This document shows positions 1 through 9,441 of a stretch of 64,000 nucleotides of DNA, piece after piece. Position 1 is the stretch's first letter; every line of letters begins with the position of its first letter. The translations under genes and the position numbers were made by a program. The DNA comes from CALOBA01 sp942491465 (GTDB lineage: Bacteria > Pseudomonadota > Gammaproteobacteria > Chromatiales > Chromatiaceae), in NCBI GenBank assembly GCA_942491465.1, contig CALOBA010000045.1:62001-126000 (forward strand). Reading direction: 5' to 3'. Below the pieces are notes generated by a model. That model was given only the letters and a program-made list of their open reading frames with translations. It did no database searches and had not been told where the DNA came from.

Positions 1-132
1 CACGAGCACGACGAGGGGGACATGCACCGCGCCGGCCTCTCGGGCCAGCGCCCGCGCTGCGACCGGCTGAGCCGGCTCACTCGCATCATCCACGAGCAGC
101 CGCACCAGCACACTGGTGTCGACGGCGATCAC
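1..132 (-). CDS. VapC-like PIN-domain toxin, N-terminal part (runs off the window)
   Basis: Forty-four N-terminal codons of a PIN-domain ribonuclease, read leftwards off the window edge. The start is a GTG at 132 that overlaps the stop of the upstream antitoxin (GTGA overlap), the usual VapBC arrangement. The protein opens VIAVDTSVLVRLLVDD, which contains the first conserved acidic residue of the PIN active site (the D of VDTS). The remaining catalytic acids lie outside the window. In the family the toxin cleaves RNA and is neutralised by its cotranscribed antitoxin. Family call is secure; intactness cannot be judged. Confidence 0.8.
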   Translation of the reverse strand, partial: MIAVDTSVLVRLLVDDASEPAQPVAARALAREAGAVHVPLVVLV

Positions 133-371
133 CGCCCGACCGCGTTACGCGCGCGTGAGCGGATTGCCTGTTCCATGTCTCCATCTGTCACGCTGCGATC
201 CGATTGGATCAGCCCGAAGGCCGCTTCGATCCGATCTTCGCGCTTGGTTAGGTGGATCACGCCGTCCGCCAGCTCGAAGCCGATCCGATCTCCGGCCTTG
301 AGTCCGAGAAGGCGGCGAAGCTCCGCAGGTATGGTGATTTGGCCTTTGCCGGTCAGTGTCGATGATTGCAT
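129..371 (-). CDS. AbrB/MazE-type antitoxin of the VapBC pair
   Basis: About 80 residues. It begins MQSSTLTGKGQITIPAELRR, the swapped-hairpin AbrB DNA-binding domain with the GQITIP signature. A longer in-frame extension upstream has no AbrB similarity, so the ATG at 371 is preferred. The C-terminal part (about residues 50-80) is the charged tail that should clamp the PIN toxin. The stop overlaps the toxin start, so the two are translationally coupled. In this family the antitoxin binds the operon promoter and represses it together with the toxin. Confidence 0.8.
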   Translation of the reverse strand: MQSSTLTGKGQITIPAELRRLLGLKAGDRIGFELADGVIHLTKREDRIEAAFGLIQSDRSVTDGDMEQAIRSRARNAVGR

Positions 372-487
372 GCTGAATACCTTGAGCACTACCCCTAAAA
401 GCACGTACAACGCTCGAAGCAAGTATGGTGCCCCAGCAGGCGTAAGACAACAGAGGATGCGTAATACGCCCGGACCTTGTCCCGAGA

Positions 488-522
488 ACAAAAAAGGCCG
501 CCTGGAGGTACCAGGCGGCCTG
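488..522 (-). terminator. Rho-independent terminator after ppdK
   Basis: On the minus strand a perfect GC-rich hairpin (AGGCCGCCTGG, 4-base loop, complementary arm) is followed by a run of six T. It lies about 80 bp beyond the ppdK stop and separates that gene from the VapBC operon. Confidence 0.85.
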
Positions 523-600
523 AAGACATCGATTGCGATCGTTTGCGGGCGTCGTCCCTGACACCCGTCCTACGTCAGGATGGGCGACCCATCCTGCCGG

Positions 601-3381
601 CTACTGCGAGCCCTTCAGCGCCGCATGGGCGGCGGCGAGGCGGGCCACCGGCACGCGCGGGCCGGAGCAGCTGACATAGTCCAGGCCGGCCTCGTCGCAG
701 AAGGCGATGGAGGCGGGGTGGCCGCCGTGCTCGCCGCAGATGCCAACCTTCAGGTCCGGCTTGACGCTGCGGCCCCATTCGACGGCGAGCTTCATCAGCT
801 TGCCGGCACCCTTCACGTCCAGGACCTCGAACGGGTTGTCGAGCAGGATCTGCGAGCGGTTGTAGAGCGGCAGGAACTTGTTCTCGGCGTCCTCGCGGGA
901 GAACGAGAACACGGCCTGGGTCAGGTCGTTGGTGCCGAAGGAGAAGAACTCCGCCTTCTCGGCCAGGGACTCGGCGCGCATGCAGGCGCGAACGACCTCG
1001 ATCATGGTGCCGAACTTGAAGCTGATCGGGCCACCATGCTTGGCCTCGACCTCCTGCTGGATCTCGTCGACGAAGGTCTTGACCCGATTCAGCTCCTCGA
1101 CGGTGCACACCTGCGGGACCTTGATCTGCGGCGACGCATTGATGCCAGCGGCGGCGCACTCGGCGGCGGCCTCCAGGATGGCGCGGATCTGCATGCGGTA
1201 GATCTCCGGGTTGGAGATACCAAGACGCACGCCCCGGTGCCCGAGCATCGGGTTGGTCTCGTGCAGGGAACGCACCTTCTTGAGCATGGCCTGCTTCTTG
1301 GCCAGGGCCTCTTCGACCATCATCGGGTCGAGCAGCCGGCGGATGCCGTCGAAGTCGTGCCGGGTCTGGTCCGGGGTGTGCAGCAGGCTGAAGGAGCCCG
1401 CCAGCGCGGTCATGCCACGGGTGGTCTCGGCCAGGGCCTTGAGGTCGGCGATGTCCTGCTCGAGCTGATGCTCGTCGGGCAGGAACTCGTGGATCGGCGG
1501 GTCGAGCAGCCGGATGGTGACCGGGTGTGGCGCCATGACCTCGAACAGCTGGCGGAAGTCCTGGCGCTGCAGCGGCAGCAGTAGATCCAGGGCCTCCTGG
1601 CGCTTCTCCAGGGTATCGGCGACGATCATCTCGATGACGATGGGCAGGCGCTCGACGTCGTTGAACATGCGCTCGGTGCGGGCCAGACCGATGCCCACGG
1701 CGCCATACTTGCGCGCGTCGCGGGCCTCGTCCGGGGTGTCGGCGTTGGCCATGACCTTCAAGCGCGCCGCCTCGTCGGCCCAGCCGAGCAGCTGGCCCAG
1801 CTCAGGGGTGAACTCGGGCTCGACGGTGGGGATGTCACCGATATACACGCGCCCGGAAGAGCCATCGATGGTGATGGTGTCGCCTTCCTTGAAGCTGGTG
1901 TCGCCGACGATGGCCTCGCGGCGACCGACATCGACGCTAATGCCCTCGGCACCGGCCACGCAGGGCTTGCCCATGCTGCGGGCGACCACCGCCGCATGCG
2001 AGGTCTTGCCGCCGCGCGCCGTGAGGACACCTTCGGAGGCAAAGAAGCCGTGGATATCCTCGGGCTTGGTCTCTTCGCGCACCAGGATGACCCGCTTGCC
2101 CATGTCCCGGCCAAGCTGCTCGGCGCGGTCGGCATCGAACACCGCGATGCCAGCGGCGGCACCAGGCGATGCCGGCAGGCCCTCGGCCACGTGGTCGGCC
2201 TTGGCGTTCGGGTCCAGGTGCGGGAACAGCATCTGCTCCAGGTCCAGCGGGTTGATCCGCAGCAGGGCCTGGTCCTTGTTGACCAGACCCTCCTTCTCCA
2301 TCTCCACCGAGGTGCGCACCATCGCCTGGGCATTCATCTTGCCGTTGCGGGTCTGTAGGCAATAGAGCACGCCGCGCTCGATGGTGAACTCGAAGTCCTG
2401 CACCTCTTGATAGTGGCCTTCCAGCTTGTCGCGCAGCTCGGCGAGCTCGGCGGCCATCTGCGGCATCTCGAGCTTGAGCCGATCGATGGCCTTGGGCGTG
2501 CGGATGCCGGCGACCACGTCCTCGCCCTGGGCGTTGACCAGGTACTCGCCGTAGAGCTTATTCTCGCCGGTCTCGGGGCTGCGGGTGAAGGCAACGCCGG
2601 TGGCGGAGTCGTCGCCGCGGTTGCCGAACACCATGGTCTGAACGTTCACCGCGGTACCGTTGGCCATCGCCGGCGTGATCTTGAACTGGCGGCGGTAGTC
2701 GACGGCGCGCTTGCCGGACCAGCTGTTGAACACGGCCTTGATGGCGATCTCAAGCTGAGTGTAGGGGTCCTCGGGGAAGGGCTTACCGGTGTGGGCCTCG
2801 ACGACCTTCAGGAAGCGCTCGCTGATGTCTTTGAGCTCTTCGGGAGACAGGTCGACGTCTGCCTTGACGTGCGCCGCCTCCTTGACCGCCTCGAACTCGG
2901 CATCGAAGGCCTCGTCGGGCACGCCGAGCGCCACCTTGCCGAAGAGCTGGATGAAGCGGCGGTAGGCGTCGTAGCTGAAGCGGGCGTCACCGGTGGCCCG
3001 GATCTCACCCTGCAGGGTCTCGCGGTTCAGGCCCAGGTTGAGGATGGTGTCCATCATGCCCGGCATGGACATGGCCGAGCCGGAGCGCACGGAGACCAAC
3101 AGCGGCTTGTCCGGGTCGCCGAAGCCCTTGCCGGTCTTCTGCTCCAGGTCCCTCATTTGCGCATGCACTTCGTCCATGACGCCCGGGGGAAGCCCATGGT
3201 CCGCCTGGTCGAGGTAGGCCAGACAGGCCTCGGTGGTGATGACGAACCCCGGCGGTACGTTCAGGCCGATCTGCGTCATCTCGCAGAGGTTGGCACCCTT
3301 GCCGCCCAAGAGCTTCTTGTTCTTGCCGTCGCCGTCCTCGAACGCATATACCCACTTTGTGGATTCGGACATTTTCGTCAT
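601..3381 (-). CDS. ppdK: Pyruvate, phosphate dikinase
   Basis: 926 residues. Interconverts pyruvate, ATP and phosphate with phosphoenolpyruvate, AMP and pyrophosphate in the cytoplasm, supplying PEP for gluconeogenesis in an autotroph. The N-terminal nucleotide-binding domain opens with KKLLGGKGANLCEMTQIGL. The central phosphohistidine domain carries GGKTSHAAVVARSMGKPCVAG, in which the His of TSHAAV is the phosphorylated residue. The C-terminal TIM-barrel PEP/pyruvate domain includes GLARTERMF and, near the end, GICGEHGGHPASIAFC. Length is slightly above the usual 870-900. Two in-frame ATGs (3381 and 3372) are possible, with a GAGG just upstream; the second has the more normal spacing. Stands alone with its own terminator. 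Confidence 0.97.
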   Translation of the reverse strand: MTKMSESTKWVYAFEDGDGKNKKLLGGKGANLCEMTQIGLNVPPGFVITTEACLAYLDQADHGLPPGVMDEVHAQMRDLEQKTGKGFGDPDKPLLVSVRSGSAMSMPGMMDTILNLGLNRETLQGEIRATGDARFSYDAYRRFIQLFGKVALGVPDEAFDAEFEAVKEAAHVKADVDLSPEELKDISERFLKVVEAHTGKPFPEDPYTQLEIAIKAVFNSWSGKRAVDYRRQFKITPAMANGTAVNVQTMVFGNRGDDSATGVAFTRSPETGENKLYGEYLVNAQGEDVVAGIRTPKAIDRLKLEMPQMAAELAELRDKLEGHYQEVQDFEFTIERGVLYCLQTRNGKMNAQAMVRTSVEMEKEGLVNKDQALLRINPLDLEQMLFPHLDPNAKADHVAEGLPASPGAAAGIAVFDADRAEQLGRDMGKRVILVREETKPEDIHGFFASEGVLTARGGKTSHAAVVARSMGKPCVAGAEGISVDVGRREAIVGDTSFKEGDTITIDGSSGRVYIGDIPTVEPEFTPELGQLLGWADEAARLKVMANADTPDEARDARKYGAVGIGLARTERMFNDVERLPIVIEMIVADTLEKRQEALDLLLPLQRQDFRQLFEVMAPHPVTIRLLDPPIHEFLPDEHQLEQDIADLKALAETTRGMTALAGSFSLLHTPDQTRHDFDGIRRLLDPMMVEEALAKKQAMLKKVRSLHETNPMLGHRGVRLGISNPEIYRMQIRAILEAAAECAAAGINASPQIKVPQVCTVEELNRVKTFVDEIQQEVEAKHGGPISFKFGTMIEVVRACMRAESLAEKAEFFSFGTNDLTQAVFSFSREDAENKFLPLYNRSQILLDNPFEVLDVKGAGKLMKLAVEWGRSVKPDLKVGICGEHGGHPASIAFCDEAGLDYVSCSGPRVPVARLAAAHAALKGSQ

Positions 3382-3791
3382 TACCTCATCGGTTGTTGTA
3401 GATGGGCGCTATTTCACCCGACTCCGGCCAGGCTTCCAAGTGGTGTGCATCAATTAGGGCCAGAGTTTTTCCGGTGCGAGGCGAAAACCATCTCCGGCGC
3501 GCCGAGACAGGCCGAAAATCAGGGGGTCAGACACCGATTTTCATGTGGAAGCCCCCCCCGGAGTTGTTGGGGGGGTTCTAAGGGGTCGGACTCCTTCGGA
3601 AGCGGCGCGCGCGATGCGGCCTCGTGTCGTCGGGTGCAGTCGTGAAGGGAACTCGCGCCGTCGAGAACGGCAGAGATGATCAAGCTGGAGGTGCCGACGC
3701 GTGTCGGCCGGGAGGCCGACACAGCGTTGCGCGAACGCTATCGAGATCCCCGCAGGGGGGCGCTAGGCGGCTGGCACAGCGCGCTTCAGGG
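3382..3791. other. Intergenic region with small palindromes
   Basis: 410 bp between the ppdK start and the CDGSH gene end. It carries an inverted repeat at 3515-3541 (AAAATC arms around a GGGGTCAGACACC core, a motif often seen beside RAYT-type repeats) and a REP hairpin at 3701-3722 (GTGTCGGCC / GGCCGACAC). The ppdK promoter must lie in the right-to-left reading of about 3385-3480, but no convincing -35/-10 pair was seen. No gene is supported. Confidence 0.5.
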
Positions 3792-4439
3792 TCACGCCTT
3801 GAAGCCGGTCTGCTTGTGTGTCCCGTCGCAGAACGGCTTGTTCTTCGATGCGCCGCAACGGCACAGCGGTACCCGCGTCCCTTGCCAGGCGATGCGACCG
3901 GTTCCGGCCCGCAGGGTCAGATTGCCGGTGACCAAGAGCGGGCCGTCGGGGCGCGGCGAGACGGTCAGCTTGCCGCCCTCGGCCTCCAGCCCCGGCCCCT
4001 TTTGGCCAATGGCGCCGGCGTCTTTGAAGCCGGCCTCGCCGTGGCTGTTGTCGCAGAAGGGCTTGTTCTTCGATGCGCCGCAGCGACAGAGGGCGGTGCG
4101 AAACTGAAGCCCCGGCATGTCGTCCGGCGCGCCTTCAATCTCCAGATCACCGGTGAAGTAGAGCGGGCCGTCGGCGGCAACGGTGCAGGTGTTGGTGGCC
4201 GCTGCCTGCTCCGGTTCGCCGGACTTGTCGACGTAGGTCAGCGCGCCGCTGGGACAGCGCTCGACGATCTCGCGCACATCCGCCGCTGCGACGCCGTCCG
4301 GCACGCACCAGGGCTCGCGCCCGCCCTCGAACAGGGCGCCTTCGGATCGGCCGCATTCGCCGACGCTCATGCACAGTCGGCCGTCGAAGCGGACGTCGAT
4401 GCTGCCGCCTGGATAGTCCACAATCTTCTCGTCACTCAT
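3792..4439 (-). CDS. Tandem CDGSH iron-sulfur protein with N-terminal divergent ferredoxin domain
   Basis: 215 residues. Residues 1-75 fit a divergent mono-cluster ferredoxin domain (Fer4_19), with Cys at C.VGEC..SEG, a WCVPDGV segment and ERCPSGAL. Two CDGSH-type [2Fe-2S] motifs follow: CRCGASKNKPFCDNSH and CRCGASKNKPFCDGTH. Each has the expected Cys-Cys-Cys-His ligand set, so the protein should hold up to three clusters. Proteins of this architecture are known widely but their electron partners are not. Monocistronic, leftward, no metabolic partner next to it. Confidence 0.9.
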   Translation of the reverse strand: MSDEKIVDYPGGSIDVRFDGRLCMSVGECGRSEGALFEGGREPWCVPDGVAAADVREIVERCPSGALTYVDKSGEPEQAAATNTCTVAADGPLYFTGDLEIEGAPDDMPGLQFRTALCRCGASKNKPFCDNSHGEAGFKDAGAIGQKGPGLEAEGGKLTVSPRPDGPLLVTGNLTLRAGTGRIAWQGTRVPLCRCGASKNKPFCDGTHKQTGFKA

Positions 4440-4574
4440 GATATTGCTGCCTCAGCAGGAAATGAAGGATAGCCGGCCGGGGTGAAACCGCCCCCGGCCT
4501 GACACCGAACGTAAGGGCGGGCCGGGGATGATTCAGCAGCAGGACTGCGAACAGCGCGCGCCGGGCCGCCGGGC

Positions 4575-6644
4575 TCAGTCGCCGCCGGCCCCGCCGAAGT
4601 CGTAATTCATACTCGACTGCGGCGGCTGGACGAACGCTCCCCGCACCAGATCCGCACCACTGCTCCAGGCCCGGGAGAGGCCTGCCGGATCATTGACCCC
4701 GCCGGCAATCACCCTCGCCCGCCTCGCATGTACGAAAGAGACCAGTTCACAGAGGCGATTGATGTTGCCGTCGACCATGGCCTGGGTGGGCATGACCCAG
4801 CGGATGGGGTAGTCATCAAGCAGGGAGCGGGCCATGGCGTCGTCGGAATAGTCCTCGATGCAGATGGCGATGCGCATCCCCTTGAGGATGGGAAAGATGG
4901 CACCGGCGACGGTCAGGTTGGCCAGCAGGTCATCCTGTCCCAGCACCAGGGTGATCCGTGCCTTGCGCAGCTTCAGCGCATCGCGTCGACTGCCCAGCCA
5001 CAGCACCCACTCCTTGCTGCGCAGACTGCGCATGCACTGTCGCACCCAGATCCGACAATGACTGCCGCTGCTTCGCCGTTCGGCCTGGGCCTGCATGACG
5101 CGATCGAGGGTGCAGCGATCCACCCGGTCGCACAGGTCCCCCACCAAGGCGGCGAGCCCCTGGCCTACGGACGGCTGCGGCACCCCGAGGTCTTCGAAGT
5201 CAGGCTCGCAATAATAGCGCTCGATGACCCGGTCGCCATCGTCGAGGGCCAGCAGCGCTTGGTAGCCGACCGGCAGCGTCTGTGTCTGCAACGCCTCGTC
5301 GAGACGGCGCGCCCAGACCGAACGGACATCGTCGGCGGTTGCGGCACCGGCGCGGGTGTAGCGGGCCAGGTGTCTGCCGGTGGATTTCAGCGCGGCGCGA
5401 TACGCGCTCTCGGCCCGAGGGACGAGGGTCAGCGCATCGACCGGCACCTCGTCGAGCGGGGCGATCCCGACCGCGACGGACATCCGCGCGCGCGCGGTCA
5501 CCAAATCGATCGCGCGTTCTCCGAAGCGGCGATGCAGCTGCTCGGCAAACGCCGTCAAGGCGTCCCCGTCATCGCGCCGCGCCAGCACCATGAAGCTGTA
5601 GATGCCAAAGCGCGCCGCCTGATCGCCGGTCTGAAGCAGTTCGCGCAGCAGCGCCCCCGCCTGGCCCATGAGGACATCGCCACCGCCAACGCCGATCGCC
5701 TTGGCGATCAGGTCCCCCTGCTCTAAGGCAAAGAAGATCAGCCCGTTGCAGGGTCGGTGGATGGCCGGATCGGCGAGGGCCTGCTTGAGATCCTGGAGGA
5801 AGGCATAGCGGTTCGGCAGGCCCGTGACCGGATCGGCGCCTTGATCGACTTGAAGACGCTGCTCAACACTGCGTCGGCGCGCCAGCCGGTGGGCGACGGT
5901 TTCGATCAAGGTCTTGGCGGGCACCGGCTTGTTCAGAAACTCGTCCCCGCCTCGCTGGAGGGCGCGACGCTGGGTCTCGACATCCGACTCTCCGGAGAGA
6001 TAGACGATCGGGGTGAGCAGATGCGGCGCCTGATCGCGAATGATCGCCGCCAGCTCCGCGCCGCTGGCGCGCGGCATGTTGAGATCCAGCAGGATCAGCT
6101 CGGGCTTGAAATCGGCCAGCGTCTCGATGATCTCCAGCTCGTCGGTCAGGTACTTGGCCGCGAAACCGGCGCGCTCCAGGATGCCGGCCGTGCGCATGGC
6201 ATCGACCTGCGAGTCGTCCACCACCAGCACGCGCGCACCGTCGGCCTCGGCGACCTTGGGTAGATCCTCGATCGCGGTCGCGATGACGGCGGCATCGATC
6301 GCCCCCGCAAAAAAGCGCAAGCAGCCCGCGCGCAGGGCCTCAAGCCGTAGCTGGATACCGTTGTCGGGGGCCAGACAGATCCAGCGCGGCGGCATGCCGA
6401 CCTGCCGCTCGATCTCGGCGATCACTGCGGAGATCTCGCCGGGAGACGGCAGTGCGTCCGACCACAGCAACAGCAGCGCGTCGCGCTGCCCCCGCAGGGC
6501 CTTTGCCAGGTCGTTGATACGACCGAAGCTGCGCAGCTCCCGGTTGGTCAGCGAGGCTCGAAGTCGCTCACTATGCGCCGGGACGGTGCTGAGACAAAAG
6601 ACCGGCGCCGGGGGACGCTGGGGGAGCAGCGACGTGCGCTTCAT
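4575..6644 (-). CDS. Response regulator with degenerate GGDEF and EAL domains
   Basis: 689 residues from the ATG at 6644 (a TTG 33 bp upstream is in frame but less likely). Residues ~15-120 are an unassigned N-terminal domain. A receiver domain follows at ~135-260, with RVLVVDDSQ, the phospho-acceptor D in LILLDLNMP, and the conserved K in EFLNKPV. The GGDEF-like domain (~275-420) keeps DPVTGLPNRYAFL, but its active-site loop reads GIYSF instead of GGDEF. The EAL-like domain (~440-680) has no EAL motif (YQALLALDDG). It therefore probably neither makes nor degrades c-di-GMP and may act as a binding or scaffold protein. No cognate histidine kinase is adjacent. Confidence 0.85.
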   Translation of the reverse strand: MKRTSLLPQRPPAPVFCLSTVPAHSERLRASLTNRELRSFGRINDLAKALRGQRDALLLLWSDALPSPGEISAVIAEIERQVGMPPRWICLAPDNGIQLRLEALRAGCLRFFAGAIDAAVIATAIEDLPKVAEADGARVLVVDDSQVDAMRTAGILERAGFAAKYLTDELEIIETLADFKPELILLDLNMPRASGAELAAIIRDQAPHLLTPIVYLSGESDVETQRRALQRGGDEFLNKPVPAKTLIETVAHRLARRRSVEQRLQVDQGADPVTGLPNRYAFLQDLKQALADPAIHRPCNGLIFFALEQGDLIAKAIGVGGGDVLMGQAGALLRELLQTGDQAARFGIYSFMVLARRDDGDALTAFAEQLHRRFGERAIDLVTARARMSVAVGIAPLDEVPVDALTLVPRAESAYRAALKSTGRHLARYTRAGAATADDVRSVWARRLDEALQTQTLPVGYQALLALDDGDRVIERYYCEPDFEDLGVPQPSVGQGLAALVGDLCDRVDRCTLDRVMQAQAERRSSGSHCRIWVRQCMRSLRSKEWVLWLGSRRDALKLRKARITLVLGQDDLLANLTVAGAIFPILKGMRIAICIEDYSDDAMARSLLDDYPIRWVMPTQAMVDGNINRLCELVSFVHARRARVIAGGVNDPAGLSRAWSSGADLVRGAFVQPPQSSMNYDFGGAGGD

Positions 6645-6807
6645 GTGGGCTCCGGGCAGGTAGCAACGGGTAGACAAAAACGACTGTCAACGCGATGAGG
6701 CTAGCAGCTTGTCGGAGGCCGTACAAGACAGGGAATCGGCGCCGGGTCATGCCCCGGAGAACAACGCCGTCATCGGGGTGTGCTGCGGCATGCTGCGCAG
6801 CGTTCAC

Positions 6808-7446
6808 TCACCGCTCGGGCGTCTTGTCCGGGTACTCGCAGAGATCGGCAATCGGGCAGTTCGGGCAACGCGGTCGCCGGGCCGTGCAGACGTAGCGTCC
6901 ATGCAGGATCAGCCAGTGATGGGCGTCCATCAAAAACGGCTTGGGCACCAGGCGCAGCAGCCGTTGCTCCACGGCCAGCACGGTCTTGCCGCGGGCGATG
7001 CGGGTGCGGTTGGCGACCCGGAAGATGTGGGTGTCGACCGCCACCGTCGGCTCGCCGAAGGCCGTGTTGAGGACCACATTGGCCGTCTTGCGGCCAACGC
7101 CGGGCAGGGCCTCCAGGGCCTCGCGGCTGCGCGGCACCTCGCCGCCGTGGCGCTGTATGAGCAGACGACAGGTGGCGATGATGTTCTTCGCCTTGCTGTT
7201 GAACAGTCCGATGGTGCGGATCTGCTCGCGCAGTCCCTCCTCGCCCAGGGCCAGCATCGCCTCGGGTGTGCGGGCGATGGGAAACAGCCCTGCGGTGGCG
7301 CGATTGACGCCCTTGTCGGTGGCCTGCGCGGACAGGATCACGGCCACCAGCAGCTCGAACGGGCCGTCGTAGCGCAGCTCCGTGGTCGGGCGCGGATTGG
7401 CATCGCGCAACCGGGTGAAGATCGCCTCGCGCTTGCTGCGGTTCAT
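6808..7446 (-). CDS. nth: Endonuclease III
   Basis: 212 residues, the normal length. A DNA glycosylase/AP lyase that removes oxidised pyrimidines in base-excision repair. It shows the helix-hairpin-helix LPGVGRKTANVV with the catalytic Lys, the catalytic Asp in VAVDTHIFRVANR, and a C-terminal [4Fe-4S] ligand set (CTARRPRCPNCPIADLC). Last gene of a tight leftward run (proC, yggT, yggU, GTPase, nth); a 42-bp gap separates it from the GTPase gene. Confidence 0.97.
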   Translation of the reverse strand: MNRSKREAIFTRLRDANPRPTTELRYDGPFELLVAVILSAQATDKGVNRATAGLFPIARTPEAMLALGEEGLREQIRTIGLFNSKAKNIIATCRLLIQRHGGEVPRSREALEALPGVGRKTANVVLNTAFGEPTVAVDTHIFRVANRTRIARGKTVLAVEQRLLRLVPKPFLMDAHHWLILHGRYVCTARRPRCPNCPIADLCEYPDKTPER

Positions 7447-7488
7447 GCAGCGGTCGACGCAGGCACAGCGCGGGGCTTCGCGCGGCGA

Positions 7489-9441
7489 TCAGCCACCGGA
7501 GGAGGCCTGCTTGTCAGTCCGCCTGCCGACCAGATGCAGCCGCGACTCATTGCGCAGCTCCCGCGACGGATCATGCTCCAGCGCATTCTGAATGTTGCGC
7601 AGCGTCGTCATCTGGCGCGCCAGATCAACGTGCATGCGGCGTCCCAGCGCGATCTGCTCGCGCGCCCTCGCGCGCCGGGCCGAGGCCTGCTTGAGCTCGG
7701 CAAGCTGCGCCTCGGTCTCGACCTTGAGTTGATCGACGGCGTCCGCCAGCGGGGTAACGGACTCCCTGACCCAACCCGCCCAGTCGTCGAACAGCTGGGA
7801 GAACAGGACCCGCGCGCGGGCGATCAGCTGCTGATGGGCGCGCCGCATCAGGGAAGCCTGCTCCAGCAGCAGCCGCTCCGGCTGCCAACAGAAGGCGGCG
7901 GCGGCCTCGCAGAGCTGGTCCATCTCGGCCAAATAGCCCTGCAGCCGAAACACATCCGGCGCCGCCGCGCGCAGTCCGAGCTGCTCGTCGTAGGACTGAT
8001 ACAGGGCGGCGATCTGCTCGCGCAGCTCCAGCGCGTCGGCATTGGCATCGAGCATCAGCTCCCGCAGATCCGAGAACAACTCCCGCAGTGCCCGCGCGAT
8101 GCCGATGGACATCCAGCTTTCGCCCATCTGCCGGTGGGCGCGGCGCACCATCTCGTCCACCACCTCGGTGCGCAGGCGCCGACGCCCGCCGATGGCGGTC
8201 TCGACGATCTGCACGCGGATCTGACCGAAACGTCGTGCGGCCTGCAGATAGGATTCCTGTTGCTCGCGGGTCGACCTCAACAGCTCGGCGATGCGCGCCT
8301 CGCTGTCGGCAACCACCCGGGTCAGGTCGTCGATCTGCGCGCGGGCGGCGTCGATGCGCGCGCCTAGCTCGCGGCGGTTGGTCTCCAGGATCGGCTCCAG
8401 TCGGCCGCGCAACTGCCCGCCGAGGGTTTGATATTTGTGCGCCAACAGCTCGGCGCAGAGCGTGCGCTCCACCTCGGCGAGACCACTTGCCGACCATTGC
8501 TGCGGCTGCTTTTCGATCAGGCCCTGCAGGCCCTGACGGGCCGAGACCGGGAGCACGCGGGAAGGATCGATCCCCAGTCGACGCGCGGTCTGCGTGCGCA
8601 GCCGTTCGACCGCGGATTCCGAGTCATCGCCGCCGGCGCCGACTTGGTCGATCCGGGTCAACAGCACCAGGATCTGTTTTTTCCGGTTGTCGCGGAATCC
8701 CTCCAGGCGCGACTGCCAAAGATCCAGGTCCGACTGCGCCAGGCCGCGATCCGCAGCCAGCAGGAACAAGGTCAACTGTGCTGCCGAGCAGGAAGTTTGG
8801 AACAGCTCCATGTCGCCATTCGCGGAACATGTCGCCGTGTGCAGCAGCAGGCCGCGACGCAACAGCGGGTGCGGGAAGCTGACCCGCGCATAGCGCCAAC
8901 GCTGCACCTCGATCCCGTCGTCCGGCTCCTCGCCGACGCTGAGTAGTCCCAAGCGGCTGGCCCGACCGACGGAGAGACGCTTGGTCTGCTGGATCTCGCC
9001 AAAGACCGCATCGAGCTGGTCGGGCTCCTGGGGGCGCAGCGGGAAGGTGGTCCAGCGCTCGGACTGGTGTTTGAGTGCGTCCAGGTCGAGGGATTCGTCG
9101 CGGGTCTCGATCGGCAACAAGCGCAGGCTCGGGCCTGCGTCCGGCTCCCAGCCGAGTTCGATCGGACAGTCGCCCGCGGCGTTGCCCGGCAACAGACCCT
9201 GCCCGTAGTCGGCAAAGAACAGCGCGTTGACCAGGTCGATCTTCCCGCTGCCGGCGGTGGCGCAGATGGCGATGCGCAGGCGATCGCTGTCGGTGTCGGC
9301 CCGGGCGGCCGCAATCGCCGCCGTCGTTGCCTCGCTGGCTCGTCCCTGCTCGCGCAGCCAGTCGCCGAGCTCGCGAATAACGCGGGCACAGCGACCGAGC
9401 CAGCGCTCATAGGCGACCAGCTGATCCTTGAGACAGGCCAT
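7489..9441 (-). CDS. Dynamin-like GTPase with a degenerate P-loop
   Basis: 650 residues from the ATG at 9441. An ATG at 9456 is also possible and neither has a strong ribosome site. The N-terminal ~330 residues look like a GTPase fold: a Walker A region ATAGSGKIDLVNALFF, a switch-like GDCPIELGW, an ANGDMELF region in place of a normal DxxG, and TRIDQV as the G4 motif. The P-loop lacks its first Gly and the Ser/Thr after Lys, so nucleotide binding may be weak or lost. The C-terminal half (~340-650) is helical and coiled-coil-like, with many Arg/Glu/Gln and no clear transmembrane segment. The start overlaps the end of yggU. Membrane remodelling or chromosome-linked roles are inferences from the dynamin superfamily. 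Confidence 0.7.
   Translation of the reverse strand: MACLKDQLVAYERWLGRCARVIRELGDWLREQGRASEATTAAIAAARADTDSDRLRIAICATAGSGKIDLVNALFFADYGQGLLPGNAAGDCPIELGWEPDAGPSLRLLPIETRDESLDLDALKHQSERWTTFPLRPQEPDQLDAVFGEIQQTKRLSVGRASRLGLLSVGEEPDDGIEVQRWRYARVSFPHPLLRRGLLLHTATCSANGDMELFQTSCSAAQLTLFLLAADRGLAQSDLDLWQSRLEGFRDNRKKQILVLLTRIDQVGAGGDDSESAVERLRTQTARRLGIDPSRVLPVSARQGLQGLIEKQPQQWSASGLAEVERTLCAELLAHKYQTLGGQLRGRLEPILETNRRELGARIDAARAQIDDLTRVVADSEARIAELLRSTREQQESYLQAARRFGQIRVQIVETAIGGRRRLRTEVVDEMVRRAHRQMGESWMSIGIARALRELFSDLRELMLDANADALELREQIAALYQSYDEQLGLRAAAPDVFRLQGYLAEMDQLCEAAAAFCWQPERLLLEQASLMRRAHQQLIARARVLFSQLFDDWAGWVRESVTPLADAVDQLKVETEAQLAELKQASARRARAREQIALGRRMHVDLARQMTTLRNIQNALEHDPSRELRNESRLHLVGRRTDKQASSGG

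Noticed and set aside
580..3645. Long plus-strand frames across ppdK
   Set aside because: Antisense of a clear ppdK; no domain and no ribosome site. Similar mirrors over proC, cbbM, mazG and nhaD were also left out.
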